A stretch of DNA of 64,000 bases from JBBWZH01 sp035544115 (GCA_963714145.1 OY970235.1:9672001-9736000), one strand, 5' to 3'; counted from the stretch's first letter, positions 56,225 to 64,000 are shown. Notes: a model not told the origin generated them from the sequence alone. Numbers and translations are program-made.

Positions 56225-57058
56225 CTACTTGGCCAGGAAGGTGAGGAGGGCCTGGTTCACCTCGTCCGGGTGGGTCCAGGCGATGTTGTGCGGGCCGCCC
56301 TCGACCGGGACCAGTTCCAGGTCCTTGATCAGGGCGGGCAGCCGGGCGGCGGTGGCCTCGAACGGGAGGATGCGGTCGGCCGTGCCGTGCACGACCAGCG
56401 TCGGGATGTCGATCTTGGGCAGATCCGCGCGGAAGTCGGTGAGCCAGGTGGCGACGCAGGCGTAGGTGGCGTACGGGGAGGAGCCGGCGGCGACGTTGAA
56501 GCTGGCCGCCACAGCCTGGTCGCTGATCCTGGTGCCGCCGAGGACGTCGGTGTTGTAGAAGTTCGCGAAGAAGTTCGCGAAGTAGGCGTACCGGTCGGCG
56601 ACGATCGCCTCCTGGATGCCCTCGAACACCGAGATGTCCACGCCCTCGGGGTTGTCGTCGGTCTTGCGCAGGAACGGCGGGATGGCGCCCAGCAGCGCGG
56701 CCTTGCGCACCCGGCCCGAGCCGTAGCTGCCCAGGTAGCGGGTCACCTCGCCGCTGCCCATCGAGAAGCCCACCAGCACCACATCGGCCAGGTTGAGGTG
56801 GTCCAGCAGGGCGTTCAGGTCGGCGGCGAACGTGTCGTAGTCGTAGCCCGTGGTCGGCTGGCTGGACTGGCCGAACCCGCGCCGGTCGTACGTGATCACC
56901 CGGTAGCCGGCGGCGAGCAGCGCGCGTTCCTGCCGCTCCCAGGAGCGACCGTTGAGCGGGTAGCCGTGGATGAGGACGACCGGCTGACCGCTGCCGTGGT
57001 CCTCGTAGTAGATCTCGATGTCCGCGTTGTTCTCGCTGCCCACGGTGAGGCGCGACAT
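56225..57058 (-). CDS. Alpha/beta hydrolase (non-heme chloroperoxidase-like)
   Basis: 277 residues from ATG 57058 with GGGAGAG upstream; the longer frame to 57616 is a shadow of the next gene. IYYEDHGSGQPVVLIHGYPLNGRSWERQ (oxyanion HG), YDRRGFGQSSQPTTGYDYDTFAADL, nucleophile elbow GFSMGSGEV (Ser), LVVHGTADRILPFE (Asp) and GGPHNIAWTHPDEVN (His). Complete triad; esterase or perhydrolase activity is likely. 248 bp upstream (57059-57306) hold no gene. Confidence 0.88.
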   Translation of the reverse strand: MSRLTVGSENNADIEIYYEDHGSGQPVVLIHGYPLNGRSWERQERALLAAGYRVITYDRRGFGQSSQPTTGYDYDTFAADLNALLDHLNLADVVLVGFSMGSGEVTRYLGSYGSGRVRKAALLGAIPPFLRKTDDNPEGVDISVFEGIQEAIVADRYAYFANFFANFYNTDVLGGTRISDQAVAASFNVAAGSSPYATYACVATWLTDFRADLPKIDIPTLVVHGTADRILPFEATAARLPALIKDLELVPVEGGPHNIAWTHPDEVNQALLTFLAK

Positions 57059-57306
57059 GAGCTCTCCCTTCGGTGGCCGGCTCCGGTGCCGGCGTGACGG
57101 TGTCGCGACCCGCCGCCGGGGTCGTCCCGGCGGTTCGGTGCGGCTCGCGACCTGTGCTCGCTGCAAGTACGACCGCGGTCCTGTGCATCCCTCCTGCCGG
57201 CTGCCCGGCGGCCGCGCGTCCCGTCGCGGCGCCCAGCGGTCGGCTACCGCCGCCGGGCCGCGCCGAGCGGTCGCCCCCGGTCCCGGCCGGCCCCGCGTCC
57301 GGCCGG

Positions 57307-58491
57307 TCAGCCGGGGACGCTGGCCGGCGACTCGGCGTCGGCGATGAGCAGGGTGGGGGCGCCGGTGGCCAGCGGCGGGACCGGGCTCTCCCAGACATCG
57401 GTGCGCCCCGAGCCGACGCTGCCGCGCGGGACCGCGTACAGCACGTGGCTGTTGTCCAGCCAGGCGACCTGGTCGTCCACGCTGCGGGTCTCCGGTAGCG
57501 GGGTCTCCGCGCCGGTGGCCAGGTCGAGGGCGGTGAACCGCCAGTGCCGGCCGGACGCGCTGCCGGTCGCCTTCTTGTAGACGATGAACTTGCCGTCCGG
57601 GGAGAGCGAGGGGCACTCGACGTTCTCGTGCACCGTCGTCAGCCGCCGGCCCGCGATGTCGCCGCGGACCAGGTACGTCGTCCCCTTGGTGCCGACCGTC
57701 GCGTAGAACGTGTTGTCGTCCGGGCCGAACGTGACGCCCCAGAAGTTGACGTCCACGCTCTTGTACCGCTGGCCGTCCTTGACGACCTGCCAGGTCTCCA
57801 GGTTGCCCAGGCCGCGCCCGCTGCCCGCCTCGGCGATCTCGGTGACGGTGGAGAAACCGACGTCGGTGTACGAGTGGCCGGCGACGAACACGGTGCTGGC
57901 GACGTACCTGCCGTCCGGCGACATCCGGGCCCGGCTCGGGCTGCCGACGACCTTCACGGCCGCGGTCGGCCGGAGCGCCGGGTCCAGCACGTGCCCGTTG
58001 TAGGTGGTGATCGCGCCCCGGTCGGCGGACAGGCAGATGCCGCCGGACGCGTTCGAGTACACCCGGTCGCAGAACGTGTCGGTGATCGCCCGCGGGCCGC
58101 CCGGGTTGCTCCGCGGCACCAGCGCCAGCCGGCCGTAGTTCGGGCCGAGCGCCGTGTTGCGGACCACCAGGTGCGGCACGGCCAGTACCTGTGCGGGGTC
58201 CAGGCGCGGGGTGGCCGCATCGGCGCGGGCCGCTGCCTGCTCGGCCTGCCGGCGGTCGCTGGCCTGGTGCAGTACGTACCCGGTCGCCCCGGCCAGCGCG
58301 ATCAGCACCACCACCGCGAAGATCACGATCCGGACCGGGATCGGCCGGCGGCCGCGCGGCGGCGGGGGAGCGGGCGGCTCGGACCGTTTCCCGGCCGGCT
58401 TCCCGGCCACCTTCGGCACCGTCGTACCCGCTTTGACCGGCGGTTTCGTGGCGGCCTTCGGCGCGGCCGGACGGGCGGCGGAGTCAGGCAT
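57307..58491 (-). CDS. Membrane-anchored beta-propeller-like (TolB/WD40-type) protein
   Basis: 394 residues from ATG 58491, overlapping the MFS stop by 8 bp. Lys/Pro/Ala-rich cytoplasmic N-terminus (repeated KPA-type units), one membrane helix (VRIVIFAVVVLIALAGATGYVLHQA), and an external domain with PD40-like blades: SRARMSPDGRYVASTVF, GVTFGPDDNTFYATV, ECPSLSPDGKFIVYKK. Likely binds an envelope or exported ligand handled by the MFS partner. Confidence 0.78.
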   Translation of the reverse strand: MPDSAARPAAPKAATKPPVKAGTTVPKVAGKPAGKRSEPPAPPPPRGRRPIPVRIVIFAVVVLIALAGATGYVLHQASDRRQAEQAAARADAATPRLDPAQVLAVPHLVVRNTALGPNYGRLALVPRSNPGGPRAITDTFCDRVYSNASGGICLSADRGAITTYNGHVLDPALRPTAAVKVVGSPSRARMSPDGRYVASTVFVAGHSYTDVGFSTVTEIAEAGSGRGLGNLETWQVVKDGQRYKSVDVNFWGVTFGPDDNTFYATVGTKGTTYLVRGDIAGRRLTTVHENVECPSLSPDGKFIVYKKATGSASGRHWRFTALDLATGAETPLPETRSVDDQVAWLDNSHVLYAVPRGSVGSGRTDVWESPVPPLATGAPTLLIADAESPASVPG

Positions 58492-60235
58492 CGGTGGGCA
58501 TCCCGTCCGTAGGCTCCTCGTCGCTGGGCACCCGATCTGGGGGCACCCGATCTGGGGGCACCCGATCTGTGCGCACCCGGTCGTCGGGCATCGTGTCGCC
58601 GGGCACCTTGGCGGCGGGCGCCTTGGCACCGGGCACCTCGGCACCGGGCACCTCGGCGGCGGGCGCCCGGTCGGTGGGCAGCTTGTCGGTGGCCGCCTTG
58701 GCCGCGCCCACTCCGGCGGCGGGGCGGCGGCTGATGCCCAGCAGCGAGCCGCCGATCGGGATCGCCACGGCGAGGGCGACCGCGAAGATGCCGAGCGCGC
58801 TGGTCTGGCTGCCCAGCATCGTCCAGGCGAAGCCGAACACCAGCGAGGAGAGCAGCCGGCCGGCGGCGACGGCGCTCTGCACCACGGCCAGCCCGCTGGT
58901 GCGCAGGTGCGCCGGCAGCAGTTCGGCGGCGGTGGCCGACAGCACGCCGTCGGTGGCCGCGTAGTAGGTCCCGAGCAGGGCCAGCGCGCCCACGCACGCC
59001 ACCAGCGCCGGGACCGGGGCGAGCAGCACCAGGTAGCAGCCGAGCAGGCTGATGTGCCCGCCGATGAACACCGTGCGCCGGCCGATCCGGTCGGCGAGCC
59101 GGCCGAACGGCACCGCCAGCACCAGGTACGCGAGCGCGGAGCCGAACGCGAACAGCGGGAACACCTCGGCCGCCGCGGCCAGCTTCTTCTGCAGCGTCAG
59201 GTAGACGAAGCTGTCGCTGACCGTGACCAGCGCCAGAACGCCGGCCACCACGGTCACCAGCAGCAGCCGCCGATCCGCCAGCAGCCCGCCGATCCCGCGC
59301 AGCGAGGCCCGCTGCTCGCCCGCTCCCTTGCCGGCCTTGCCCGTGCCGGCCTTGCTCGTGCCGGCCTTGCTCGTGCCGGCCTTGCTCGTGCCGGCCCTGC
59401 TCGTGCCGGCCTTGCCCTTGCCGGGGCCGCTCGTGCCGGGCCCGCTCCGGCCGGGCTTGCTCCGGTCGGGCCTGCTCTTGCTGGATCTGCCCGTGCCGGG
59501 CCTGCTCGTGCTGGACCTGCTCGTGCCGGGCTTGCTCGTGCCGGGCTTGCTCCGGGCGGGCGCACCGCCGGCCGGCCCGGGCGTGCTGGACCAGCGCACG
59601 TCCGGGGCGAACAGCAGCAGTACCGCGAGGCCGATCACGGCGATCGCGAAGCTGGTCACGAACACCGAGTTGTACGACCTGGGTACCGCGGTCAGCAGAC
59701 CCACCGCGATCAGCGGGCCGAGCATCGCGCCGGCGGTGTCCATCGCCCGGTGCACGCCGAAGGCCCGGCCCAGCCCGGCCGGCTCGGTGCTGCTGGCGAT
59801 GATCGCGTCCCGCGGCGCGGTGCGCAGACCCTTGCCGGTGCGGTCGACCGCGAGCAGCCCGCTGATGGACGCCGCCGAGCCGACCCCGAGCAGGCCCAGC
59901 TTGGTGACCGCGGACAGGCCATAGCCGACGCCGCAGACCAGCTTCGGCCGCCGCCAGCGGTCCGCCGCGTACCCACCGAGGATCCGGACCAGCACCGTGA
60001 CGCCCTGGTAGATCCCGTCCACCACGCCGTAGGCCAGCGGTGTCAGCCCGACCTGCAACAGCAGGTACAGCGGCAGCACCGCGGTGACCATCTCCGCCGA
60101 CGTGTCGGTGAAGAAGCTGACGAACCCCATCGCGACAACGGCGCCGCTGACCCGATGTGCCGCCTGCTGCCCCGGATTCGGCCCAGCCGGAACGTCCCCG
60201 GCCTCGCCAGCCGGCAGTTCCGGCGCATTCCGCAC
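58484..60235 (-). CDS. MFS transporter with long repeat loop and tail
   Basis: 583 residues from GTG 60235 (GTG 60367 possible; neither has a clear ribosome-binding site). Twelve helices predicted: N half FFTDTSAEMVTAVLPLYLLLQVGLTPLAYGVVDGI with motif A-like GGYAADRWRRPKLV and VDRTGKGLRTAPRDAIIA; C half SDSFVYLTLQKKL, RLADRIGRRTVFIGG. Between helices 6 and 7 lies a ~80-residue Ser/Lys/Gly/Arg linker of 5-residue repeats (SKAGT/SKPGT), and the C-terminal ~65 residues are repeats such as VPPDR. Drug or metabolite export is likely. Same operon as the beta-propeller gene. Confidence 0.85.
   Translation of the reverse strand: MRNAPELPAGEAGDVPAGPNPGQQAAHRVSGAVVAMGFVSFFTDTSAEMVTAVLPLYLLLQVGLTPLAYGVVDGIYQGVTVLVRILGGYAADRWRRPKLVCGVGYGLSAVTKLGLLGVGSAASISGLLAVDRTGKGLRTAPRDAIIASSTEPAGLGRAFGVHRAMDTAGAMLGPLIAVGLLTAVPRSYNSVFVTSFAIAVIGLAVLLLFAPDVRWSSTPGPAGGAPARSKPGTSKPGTSRSSTSRPGTGRSSKSRPDRSKPGRSGPGTSGPGKGKAGTSRAGTSKAGTSKAGTSKAGTGKAGKGAGEQRASLRGIGGLLADRRLLLVTVVAGVLALVTVSDSFVYLTLQKKLAAAAEVFPLFAFGSALAYLVLAVPFGRLADRIGRRTVFIGGHISLLGCYLVLLAPVPALVACVGALALLGTYYAATDGVLSATAAELLPAHLRTSGLAVVQSAVAAGRLLSSLVFGFAWTMLGSQTSALGIFAVALAVAIPIGGSLLGISRRPAAGVGAAKAATDKLPTDRAPAAEVPGAEVPGAKAPAAKVPGDTMPDDRVRTDRVPPDRVPPDRVPSDEEPTDGMPTDA
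59328..59420 (-). repeat. 15-bp tandem repeats coding the MFS loop
   Basis: About six copies of a 15-mer (plus-strand GCCGGCCTTGCTCGT) with substitutions, in frame, giving repeated Lys-Ala-Gly-Thr-Ser. Less regular copies continue to ~59560. Confidence 0.85.
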
Positions 60236-60426
60236 CGACGTGTACAAACGCTGACCCCCATTAGCGCGCCCGCGCCGGCCTGGCCAGCAGCGAGCCTTCC
60301 CCCGCGGGTCAGCGTACGGTGTCGGCCCGGCCGGCGGGCGGTATCCGGACCGGTCCAAGGTGGACACCCGGGACGTGCCGGGCAGCGATCCGGCGCGGCT
60401 CAGCTGTGAATCCGGCCGCCGCGGGC

Positions 60427-60687
60427 CTAGCGGATCGGTTTGCCCTTGTCGTCTACGAACAGTTCACCGATCTCGATGCCGAACGCCTCGGAGACCGGCC
60501 ACAGCGCGATGATGTTCATGCCGCGCTGACCGCGTTCGACCTGGCCGATGAAGGTCCGGTGCATACCGGTGGCCTCGGCGAGTTCTTCCTGTGACCAGCC
60601 TCGGGCGGTGCGCAGCAGCTTGATCCGCAGGCCGAACGCCTTGAGGCGTGCCCGGTTCATCGGCCCTTCGGCGTTCTCGTGATCCAT
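60427..60687 (-). CDS. XRE-family transcriptional regulator
   Basis: 86 residues from ATG 60687. Cro/CI-type HTH: LKAFGLRIKLLRTARGWSQEELAEATGMHRTFIGQVERGQRGMNIIALWPVSEAFGIEIGELF. The start is chosen because TAGCGT lies 8 nt upstream; starts further up (60714, 60765) would cross the operator and the divergent promoter. Probably represses the divergent gene through the palindrome at 60744-60761. Confidence 0.85.
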   Translation of the reverse strand: MDHENAEGPMNRARLKAFGLRIKLLRTARGWSQEELAEATGMHRTFIGQVERGQRGMNIIALWPVSEAFGIEIGELFVDDKGKPIR

Positions 60688-60695
60688 CGCGGGAC

Positions 60696-60701
60696 ACGCT
60701 A
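60696..60701 (-). promoter_or_regulatory. -10 box of the XRE gene
   Basis: TAGCGT on the minus strand, 8 nt before ATG 60687; leaderless. Confidence 0.5.
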
Positions 60702-60741
60702 GGGACATGGTTTCCATCACTCTACAGCCATCTGGATTCAC

Positions 60742-60761
60742 TATGATGACATCTGTCATCA
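60742..60761 (+). promoter_or_regulatory. TATGAT -10 box overlapped by a palindromic operator
   Basis: TATGAT (60742-60747) drives the rightward gene; TGATGACA-TC-TGTCATCA (60744-60761) is a perfect 8-bp-arm dyad covering it and the expected transcription start. A dimer bound here would block the polymerase. The divergent XRE protein is the obvious candidate. Confidence 0.65.
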
Positions 60762-60794
60762 ACAACCGGGCAGATCACGAGTGGAGGAGCCTGG

Positions 60795-61403
60795 ATGACC
60801 GCCGAGCGGCCAGCTTGCGCCGAACCGGGCCGTCCGGACGGGGTGGATCGTACGGCCGGGGAGGGGCCGCTCGGGCTGGATCTGTTCGTCGGGCTGGTGC
60901 GCCGCCGGGCCGATGTGACTGATCTGGTCAGCCACCTGCTCGGTCGCCCGGTGCGGCCGCGGGTGCTCGGCCAGCAGGTGATCCAGCGGGTCCGGCCGCC
61001 CGGCCTGCTCCGGCTCGGGACGACCGGCCCGGTGCTGCACCGGCACCTGCGGCTGGACGACTCGCTGCCGCCGTACCTGCCGGTCGCCGTGCTCTGGACG
61101 CTGATCGTGCCCTGGCGGCTACCAGAGCCGGTGCGGATCGGGTTGCTCGGCCCGCAGCCGCTGGACCGGCTGCTCGGCCAGCACGGCGTGCCCTGGGTGG
61201 CCGAACTGGAGGAGACCCAGGTGCACCCGGCCGCCGAGGCGTCGGCGGACTTCCGCTGGGCCGCGCCGGGCACGCCGCTGGTCGAACAGAGCCGGCTGCT
61301 GATCGCGGCGGACGGTCCGGTCGCCACCACGATCGAGGAGATCCCGCTGCTGCGCGGCCGATCCGACCCGGCCGCGCCGTTGCTCGGCTGGTGTGCGCGG
61401 TAG
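60795..61403 (+). CDS. Chorismate-lyase-like protein (UbiC/DUF98-like), tentative
   Basis: 202 residues, ATG with TGGAGGAG upstream. Segments LGLDLFVGLVRRRADVTDLVSHLLGRPVRPRVLGQQ, VLHRHLRLDDSLPPYLPVAVLWTLIVPWRLPEPVRIGLLG and PLVEQSRLLIAADGPVATTIEEIPLL resemble the chorismate-lyase/UbiC-like fold, in which the ligand is held in a closed antiparallel sheet. Catalytic residues cannot be verified by eye. It could equally be a UTRA-like ligand-binding protein. Likely first gene of the group regulated by the XRE operator. Confidence 0.55.
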   Translation: MTAERPACAEPGRPDGVDRTAGEGPLGLDLFVGLVRRRADVTDLVSHLLGRPVRPRVLGQQVIQRVRPPGLLRLGTTGPVLHRHLRLDDSLPPYLPVAVLWTLIVPWRLPEPVRIGLLGPQPLDRLLGQHGVPWVAELEETQVHPAAEASADFRWAAPGTPLVEQSRLLIAADGPVATTIEEIPLLRGRSDPAAPLLGWCAR

Positions 61404-61432
61404 CTCCCGAACCGACCGGATCCGGTCAGCTG

Positions 61433-61493
61433 GCACCAATGAACTGGAGTTGCATCTCCAAGCACTCATGTGGCTTCATTGGTAGCGGTGCCG
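61433..61493 (+). other. Structured intergenic element ahead of the lipoprotein gene
   Basis: ACCAATGAA (61436-61444) pairs perfectly with TTCATTGGT (61476-61484); inside are TGGAG-TTGCAT-CTCCA and a weak third hairpin (GCACTCATGTGGC), giving a possible three-way junction. GGCACC (61433-61438) can instead pair with GGTGCC (61488-61493), a mutually exclusive stem. This is less GC-rich than its surroundings. It could be a riboregulator or a nested operator (TGGAGTTGCATCTCCA is also a near dyad). Confidence 0.5.
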
Positions 61494-61557
61494 GGGCGGG
61501 GGAGTTGGGCCCGTCCCGCCCCGGCGCCGTCCACCCCGTCCCCCAGTTGAACGGAGC

Positions 61558-62778
61558 GTGCCGTTGCACACGTCATTGGACGCGGGCAGGCGCCCAGGCC
61601 GGGTCGGTGCCAACTGGCGCCGGCTCGGCCGGCCCGTCGTCGTCGCGGTCGTACTGGCGCTGGCCGCCGGCTGTGGTGCCGGCGTGCCGGCCAGCCCATC
61701 GGTGCCGCTGGCACCGCTCGCATCGCCGGCCGACCCGCGCTCGCTGCACGGGCTCTGCCCGGATCCGCTGGTGGTCCAGTCCAACTGGTTCCCCACCGCG
61801 GACGTCGCCGCGCTCTACCAGCTGCTCGGCGACGGTTACCGGGTGGACAAGAACCACAAGACGGTGTCCGGGCGGCTGGTATCCGGCGGGCTGGACGCCG
61901 GCGTCGGCCTGATCATCAGATCCGGCGGTCCGGCCATCGGCTTCCAGCAGGTGCCCGCGCAGATGTACCTGGACAAGTCGATCACGCTCGGCATGGTCAT
62001 CACCGACGAGGCCATCCAGTACTCCGCCGCCCAGCCGACCACCTCGGTGCTGGCACCGCTGGACGGTGATCCGCAGATCCTGCTCTGGGATCCGGCCGGC
62101 CACCCGGGCTGGAACTCGATCATCGACATCGGGCAGACCGACGCCCCGGTCGTCTACTACCAGGGCGCGACGTACATGGAGTACCTCGTCGGGACGGGCA
62201 TCCTGCGCCGCCGCCAGATCGACGGCTCCTACGACGGCACCCCGACCCGGTTCACCAGCGAGCGCGGCTCGGTCGTAGTGCAAGGCTATGCGACGAACGA
62301 GCCCTTCGTGTACCAGCACGAGGTGGCCGCCTGGGGCCGGCCGGTGCGGTACCAGCTGATCAGCGAGACGAACTACCCGCAGTACGCGAACACGCTGGCC
62401 ATCCGCACCGGTGACCGGGCCCGGCTGGACGGTTGCCTGCGCCGGCTGGTGCCGCTCGTCCAGCAGGCGCAGGTGGACTTCCTCACCCGCCCGGACGGCA
62501 CGCTGCACCGGATCGTGGACATCGTCCGGGCGTTCGACTCCAGCTTCGCCTACAGCCAGGGCAATGCCGAGTTCGCCGTCCGGCAGTTGCGTGACCTCGG
62601 GCTGTCCGGCAACGGCAACAACCGCACGCTGGGCGACTTCGACACCGGCCGGCTGCAACGCATGATCGACATCGTGGTGCCGATCGTCGCCGCCCAGCGC
62701 CGGCCGGTCCGCCAGCCGCTCGCCCCGGCGGACATCGCCACCAACGAGTACGTCGACCCGGGCATCGGCGTCCGCTAA
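61558..62778 (+). CDS. Lipoprotein, ABC-type substrate-binding protein (NMT1/THI5-like)
   Basis: 406 residues. Signal peptide VVVAVVLALAAGC with lipobox, then a binding-protein-like domain: VVQSNWFPTADVAALYQLLGDGYRVDKNHKTVSGRLVSGGLDAGVGLIIRSGGPAIGFQ ... LGMVITDEAIQYSAAQPTTSVLAPLDGDPQILLWDP. No permease or ATPase gene follows, so the partner transporter is elsewhere or the protein is a stand-alone sensor. GTG 61558 sits close to CGGAGC; TTG 61564 is an alternative. Confidence 0.75.
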   Translation: MPLHTSLDAGRRPGRVGANWRRLGRPVVVAVVLALAAGCGAGVPASPSVPLAPLASPADPRSLHGLCPDPLVVQSNWFPTADVAALYQLLGDGYRVDKNHKTVSGRLVSGGLDAGVGLIIRSGGPAIGFQQVPAQMYLDKSITLGMVITDEAIQYSAAQPTTSVLAPLDGDPQILLWDPAGHPGWNSIIDIGQTDAPVVYYQGATYMEYLVGTGILRRRQIDGSYDGTPTRFTSERGSVVVQGYATNEPFVYQHEVAAWGRPVRYQLISETNYPQYANTLAIRTGDRARLDGCLRRLVPLVQQAQVDFLTRPDGTLHRIVDIVRAFDSSFAYSQGNAEFAVRQLRDLGLSGNGNNRTLGDFDTGRLQRMIDIVVPIVAAQRRPVRQPLAPADIATNEYVDPGIGVR

Positions 62779-62851
62779 CCGCGCCGCACCCGCCCGTCCA
62801 CTCCGGACTGTCCATTGTGGGCGTCCGAATGCGACCGTCCTGAGGAGACTT

Positions 62852-63571
62852 GTGACCACCCAGTTGCCCGAGCAGAAGGCCTACTTCGACGAGTTGGCCG
62901 AGCTGTTCCACACGTTCGCCGGCGACACCGACGGCATCTACCGCGGCTGGCTGACCGAGACGGTGCCGGACCGGTCCGACCGCACCGGCAGCCGGGCCTG
63001 CGACCTCGGTTGTGGCTCCGGCCGGTTCACCGGCCTGCTGGCCGAGCGCTACCAGCACGTGCTCGCGGTGGACCTCGCCGAGCGGGAGATCGAGCTGGCC
63101 CGGGCCGGCCACGGCAACCTGCCCGGAGTGCGGTTCGACCACCGCAACCTGCTCGACGTCACCCCCGAGGTGGACGGCCGGTTCGATCTGGTCTTCAGCG
63201 TCAACACCGTGCACCACCTGCGGGCGCACGACATCGTGCTGCCGCACCTGGCCGGGCTGGTCGCGCCCGGCGGCGATGTCGTGGTGGTGGACATCATCGA
63301 CCCCGGCGACTGGCGCTCGCTCGACTGGCACATCTCCGAGGCGTTCCGGGACGCCGAGGAAAGCTACCGGACGCGCAGCCAGCGGTCCGATATCGCCGCC
63401 GAGGTGGTCCGGCTCCGGCTGCACCCGAGCTGGTTGGAGCACGTCACCACGAACATCCCGCTGCGCCGGGCCGAGTTCCACCGCCGCTACGGCGCGGCCT
63501 TCCCGGGCGCCCGGTTCGCCGACCTGCACCACGAGGTGGCCGCCATGCACTGGTCGGCACCGCGCTCCTGA
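62852..63571 (+). CDS. Class I SAM-dependent methyltransferase
   Basis: 239 residues, GTG with TGAGGAG upstream. SAM-binding RACDLGCGSGRFTGLLAERY, motif II VLAVDLAEREIELAR, FDLVFSVNTVHHL (motif post-I/II, Methyltransf_11 type), VAPGGDVVVVDII. Small-molecule methyltransferase of unknown substrate. It follows the lipoprotein gene by 73 bp and probably shares its transcript. Confidence 0.87.
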   Translation: MTTQLPEQKAYFDELAELFHTFAGDTDGIYRGWLTETVPDRSDRTGSRACDLGCGSGRFTGLLAERYQHVLAVDLAEREIELARAGHGNLPGVRFDHRNLLDVTPEVDGRFDLVFSVNTVHHLRAHDIVLPHLAGLVAPGGDVVVVDIIDPGDWRSLDWHISEAFRDAEESYRTRSQRSDIAAEVVRLRLHPSWLEHVTTNIPLRRAEFHRRYGAAFPGARFADLHHEVAAMHWSAPRS

Positions 63572-63641
63572 TCCCGGCTGCGCCACGCCGGTCTAGACCA
63601 GACCCTTCTGTCGAGCTTGTACACATCGCATGGGTGATGGG

Positions 63642-63666
63642 GCACGCCGTCGCTGAACCGGCGTGC
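63642..63666 (+). terminator. Terminator after the methyltransferase gene
   Basis: 8-bp stem GCACGCCG / CGGCGTGC with 9-nt loop, followed by CTCGTTCACC. Confidence 0.6.
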
Positions 63667-63780
63667 CTCGTTCACCGAAACGGGCGTTGACCTCTCCCGG
63701 CCCGTAACGCATGATCATCCGCGCACTCCGTAGGAGGCCGACCGCCCGAGTCGGTGTGGCGGCGGGTGAGAGGGAGAGGC

Positions 63781-64000
63781 ATGTTGCGGCGCGGGATCGC
63801 CCTGTGGGGCATCCTCGCTATCTTTGTCGTGCTCGTCGCGGCTGCCCTCTGGGAGGCGCCGCGGATCGAGCACGGCCTCACCGTGCGCGCCGAGCAGGAG
63901 TTGGCCGACCGCGGCATCTCCGGCGTCCAGGTCCGCTTCGACGGCCGGGACGCGGTGTTGTCCGGCCCGGGCGTCACCGACTTCGTGGTCGCGCTGGTCG
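63781..64000 (+). CDS. BON/OmpA-like envelope protein, N-terminal 73 residues (runs off the right edge)
   Basis: ATG 63781 with GAGAGGGAGAG upstream. One N-terminal helix (GIALWGILAIFVVLVAAALWEAP), then IEHGLTVRAEQELADRGISGVQVRFDGRDAVLSGPGV, which reads as a BON-type repeat of the kind found before an OmpA C-terminal domain (compare ArfA/OmpATb of mycobacteria). The rest lies outside the window, so the OmpA domain is not seen. Confidence 0.65.
   Translation, partial: MLRRGIALWGILAIFVVLVAAALWEAPRIEHGLTVRAEQELADRGISGVQVRFDGRDAVLSGPGVTDFVVALV

Noticed and set aside
54744..57398. An 884-codon minus-strand frame
   Set aside because: Shadow of the FAD oxidoreductase and out of frame with the real minus-strand hydrolase.
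63590..63599. Palindrome GGTCTAGACC after the methyltransferase gene
   Set aside because: Perfect but only 10 bp, and not placed at a promoter; a chance restriction-site-like sequence is enough to explain it.

Overview
The window is very GC-rich DNA with dense, often overlapping genes and frequent GTG starts. The gene content and order point to an actinomycete, most like Micromonosporaceae or a close relative; that placement is an inference from synteny, not a database result. Supporting landmarks are sigE-rseA-htrA-tatB-(mrp) in the order known from Mycobacterium, divergent glgM/glgC, the actinobacterial lysine genes (fdxA-dapC, dapD, dapE), a 55-residue DUF3117 gene and prfB-ftsE-ftsX-smpB-ssrA.

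Layout. 1-4.7 kb: the 5' part of a cysteinyl-tRNA synthetase gene, divergent from an EndoQ-like PHP nuclease/UvrD helicase fusion whose nuclease half carries four frameshifts. 4.9-13 kb: DUF1269 and GNAT genes, ferredoxin and lysine genes, and two tandem LOG-family genes. 13-19.3 kb: secreted DUF5666 protein, DivIVA-like/SRPBCC/Tag cluster, enoyl-CoA hydratase, DUF3117, leucyl aminopeptidase, a 116-bp tandem duplication and a peptidyl-tRNA hydrolase-like gene. 19.3-24.6 kb: glgM/glgC and a polar amino-acid ABC importer. 24.9-29.4 kb: methyltransferase, sigE, rseA, htrA and tatB, i.e. the envelope-stress module. 29.5-37.8 kb: mrp, MarR, DUF1003/MgtE-CBS pair, PhzF, EamA, CoA-ester lyase and acyl-CoA dehydrogenase. 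37.9-45 kb: a complete Tad pilus operon (tadA, B, C, small pilin candidate, two TadE-like, TadG-like) preceded by a large palindrome holding two perfect DnaA-box sequences. 45-51.2 kb: PadR, prfB, ftsEX, smpB, a double GNAT gene, ssrA (tmRNA) and strong terminators. 51.4-60.3 kb: large AfsR/SARP-type regulator, FAD oxidoreductase, alpha/beta hydrolase, and an MFS transporter with a membrane-anchored beta-propeller-like protein. 60.4-64 kb: XRE regulator with a palindromic operator, a chorismate-lyase-like gene, a structured intergenic element, a lipoprotein of the NMT1/THI5-like binding-protein type, a SAM methyltransferase and the start of a BON/OmpA-like gene.

Two features recur across the window. 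Many genes have a TANNNT hexamer 6-8 nt before an ATG/GTG and no Shine-Dalgarno, so they are probably leaderless; these boxes also decide several start sites. Several proteins carry long Gly/Ala/Pro or Lys/Ser repeat linkers, including the EndoQ-UvrD linker, a collagen-like stretch in TadG and the central loop of the MFS transporter. The best candidates for something new are the EndoQ-UvrD fusion, the XRE/chorismate-lyase-like/lipoprotein/methyltransferase cluster with its structured leader, and the DnaA-box palindrome ahead of the Tad operon.
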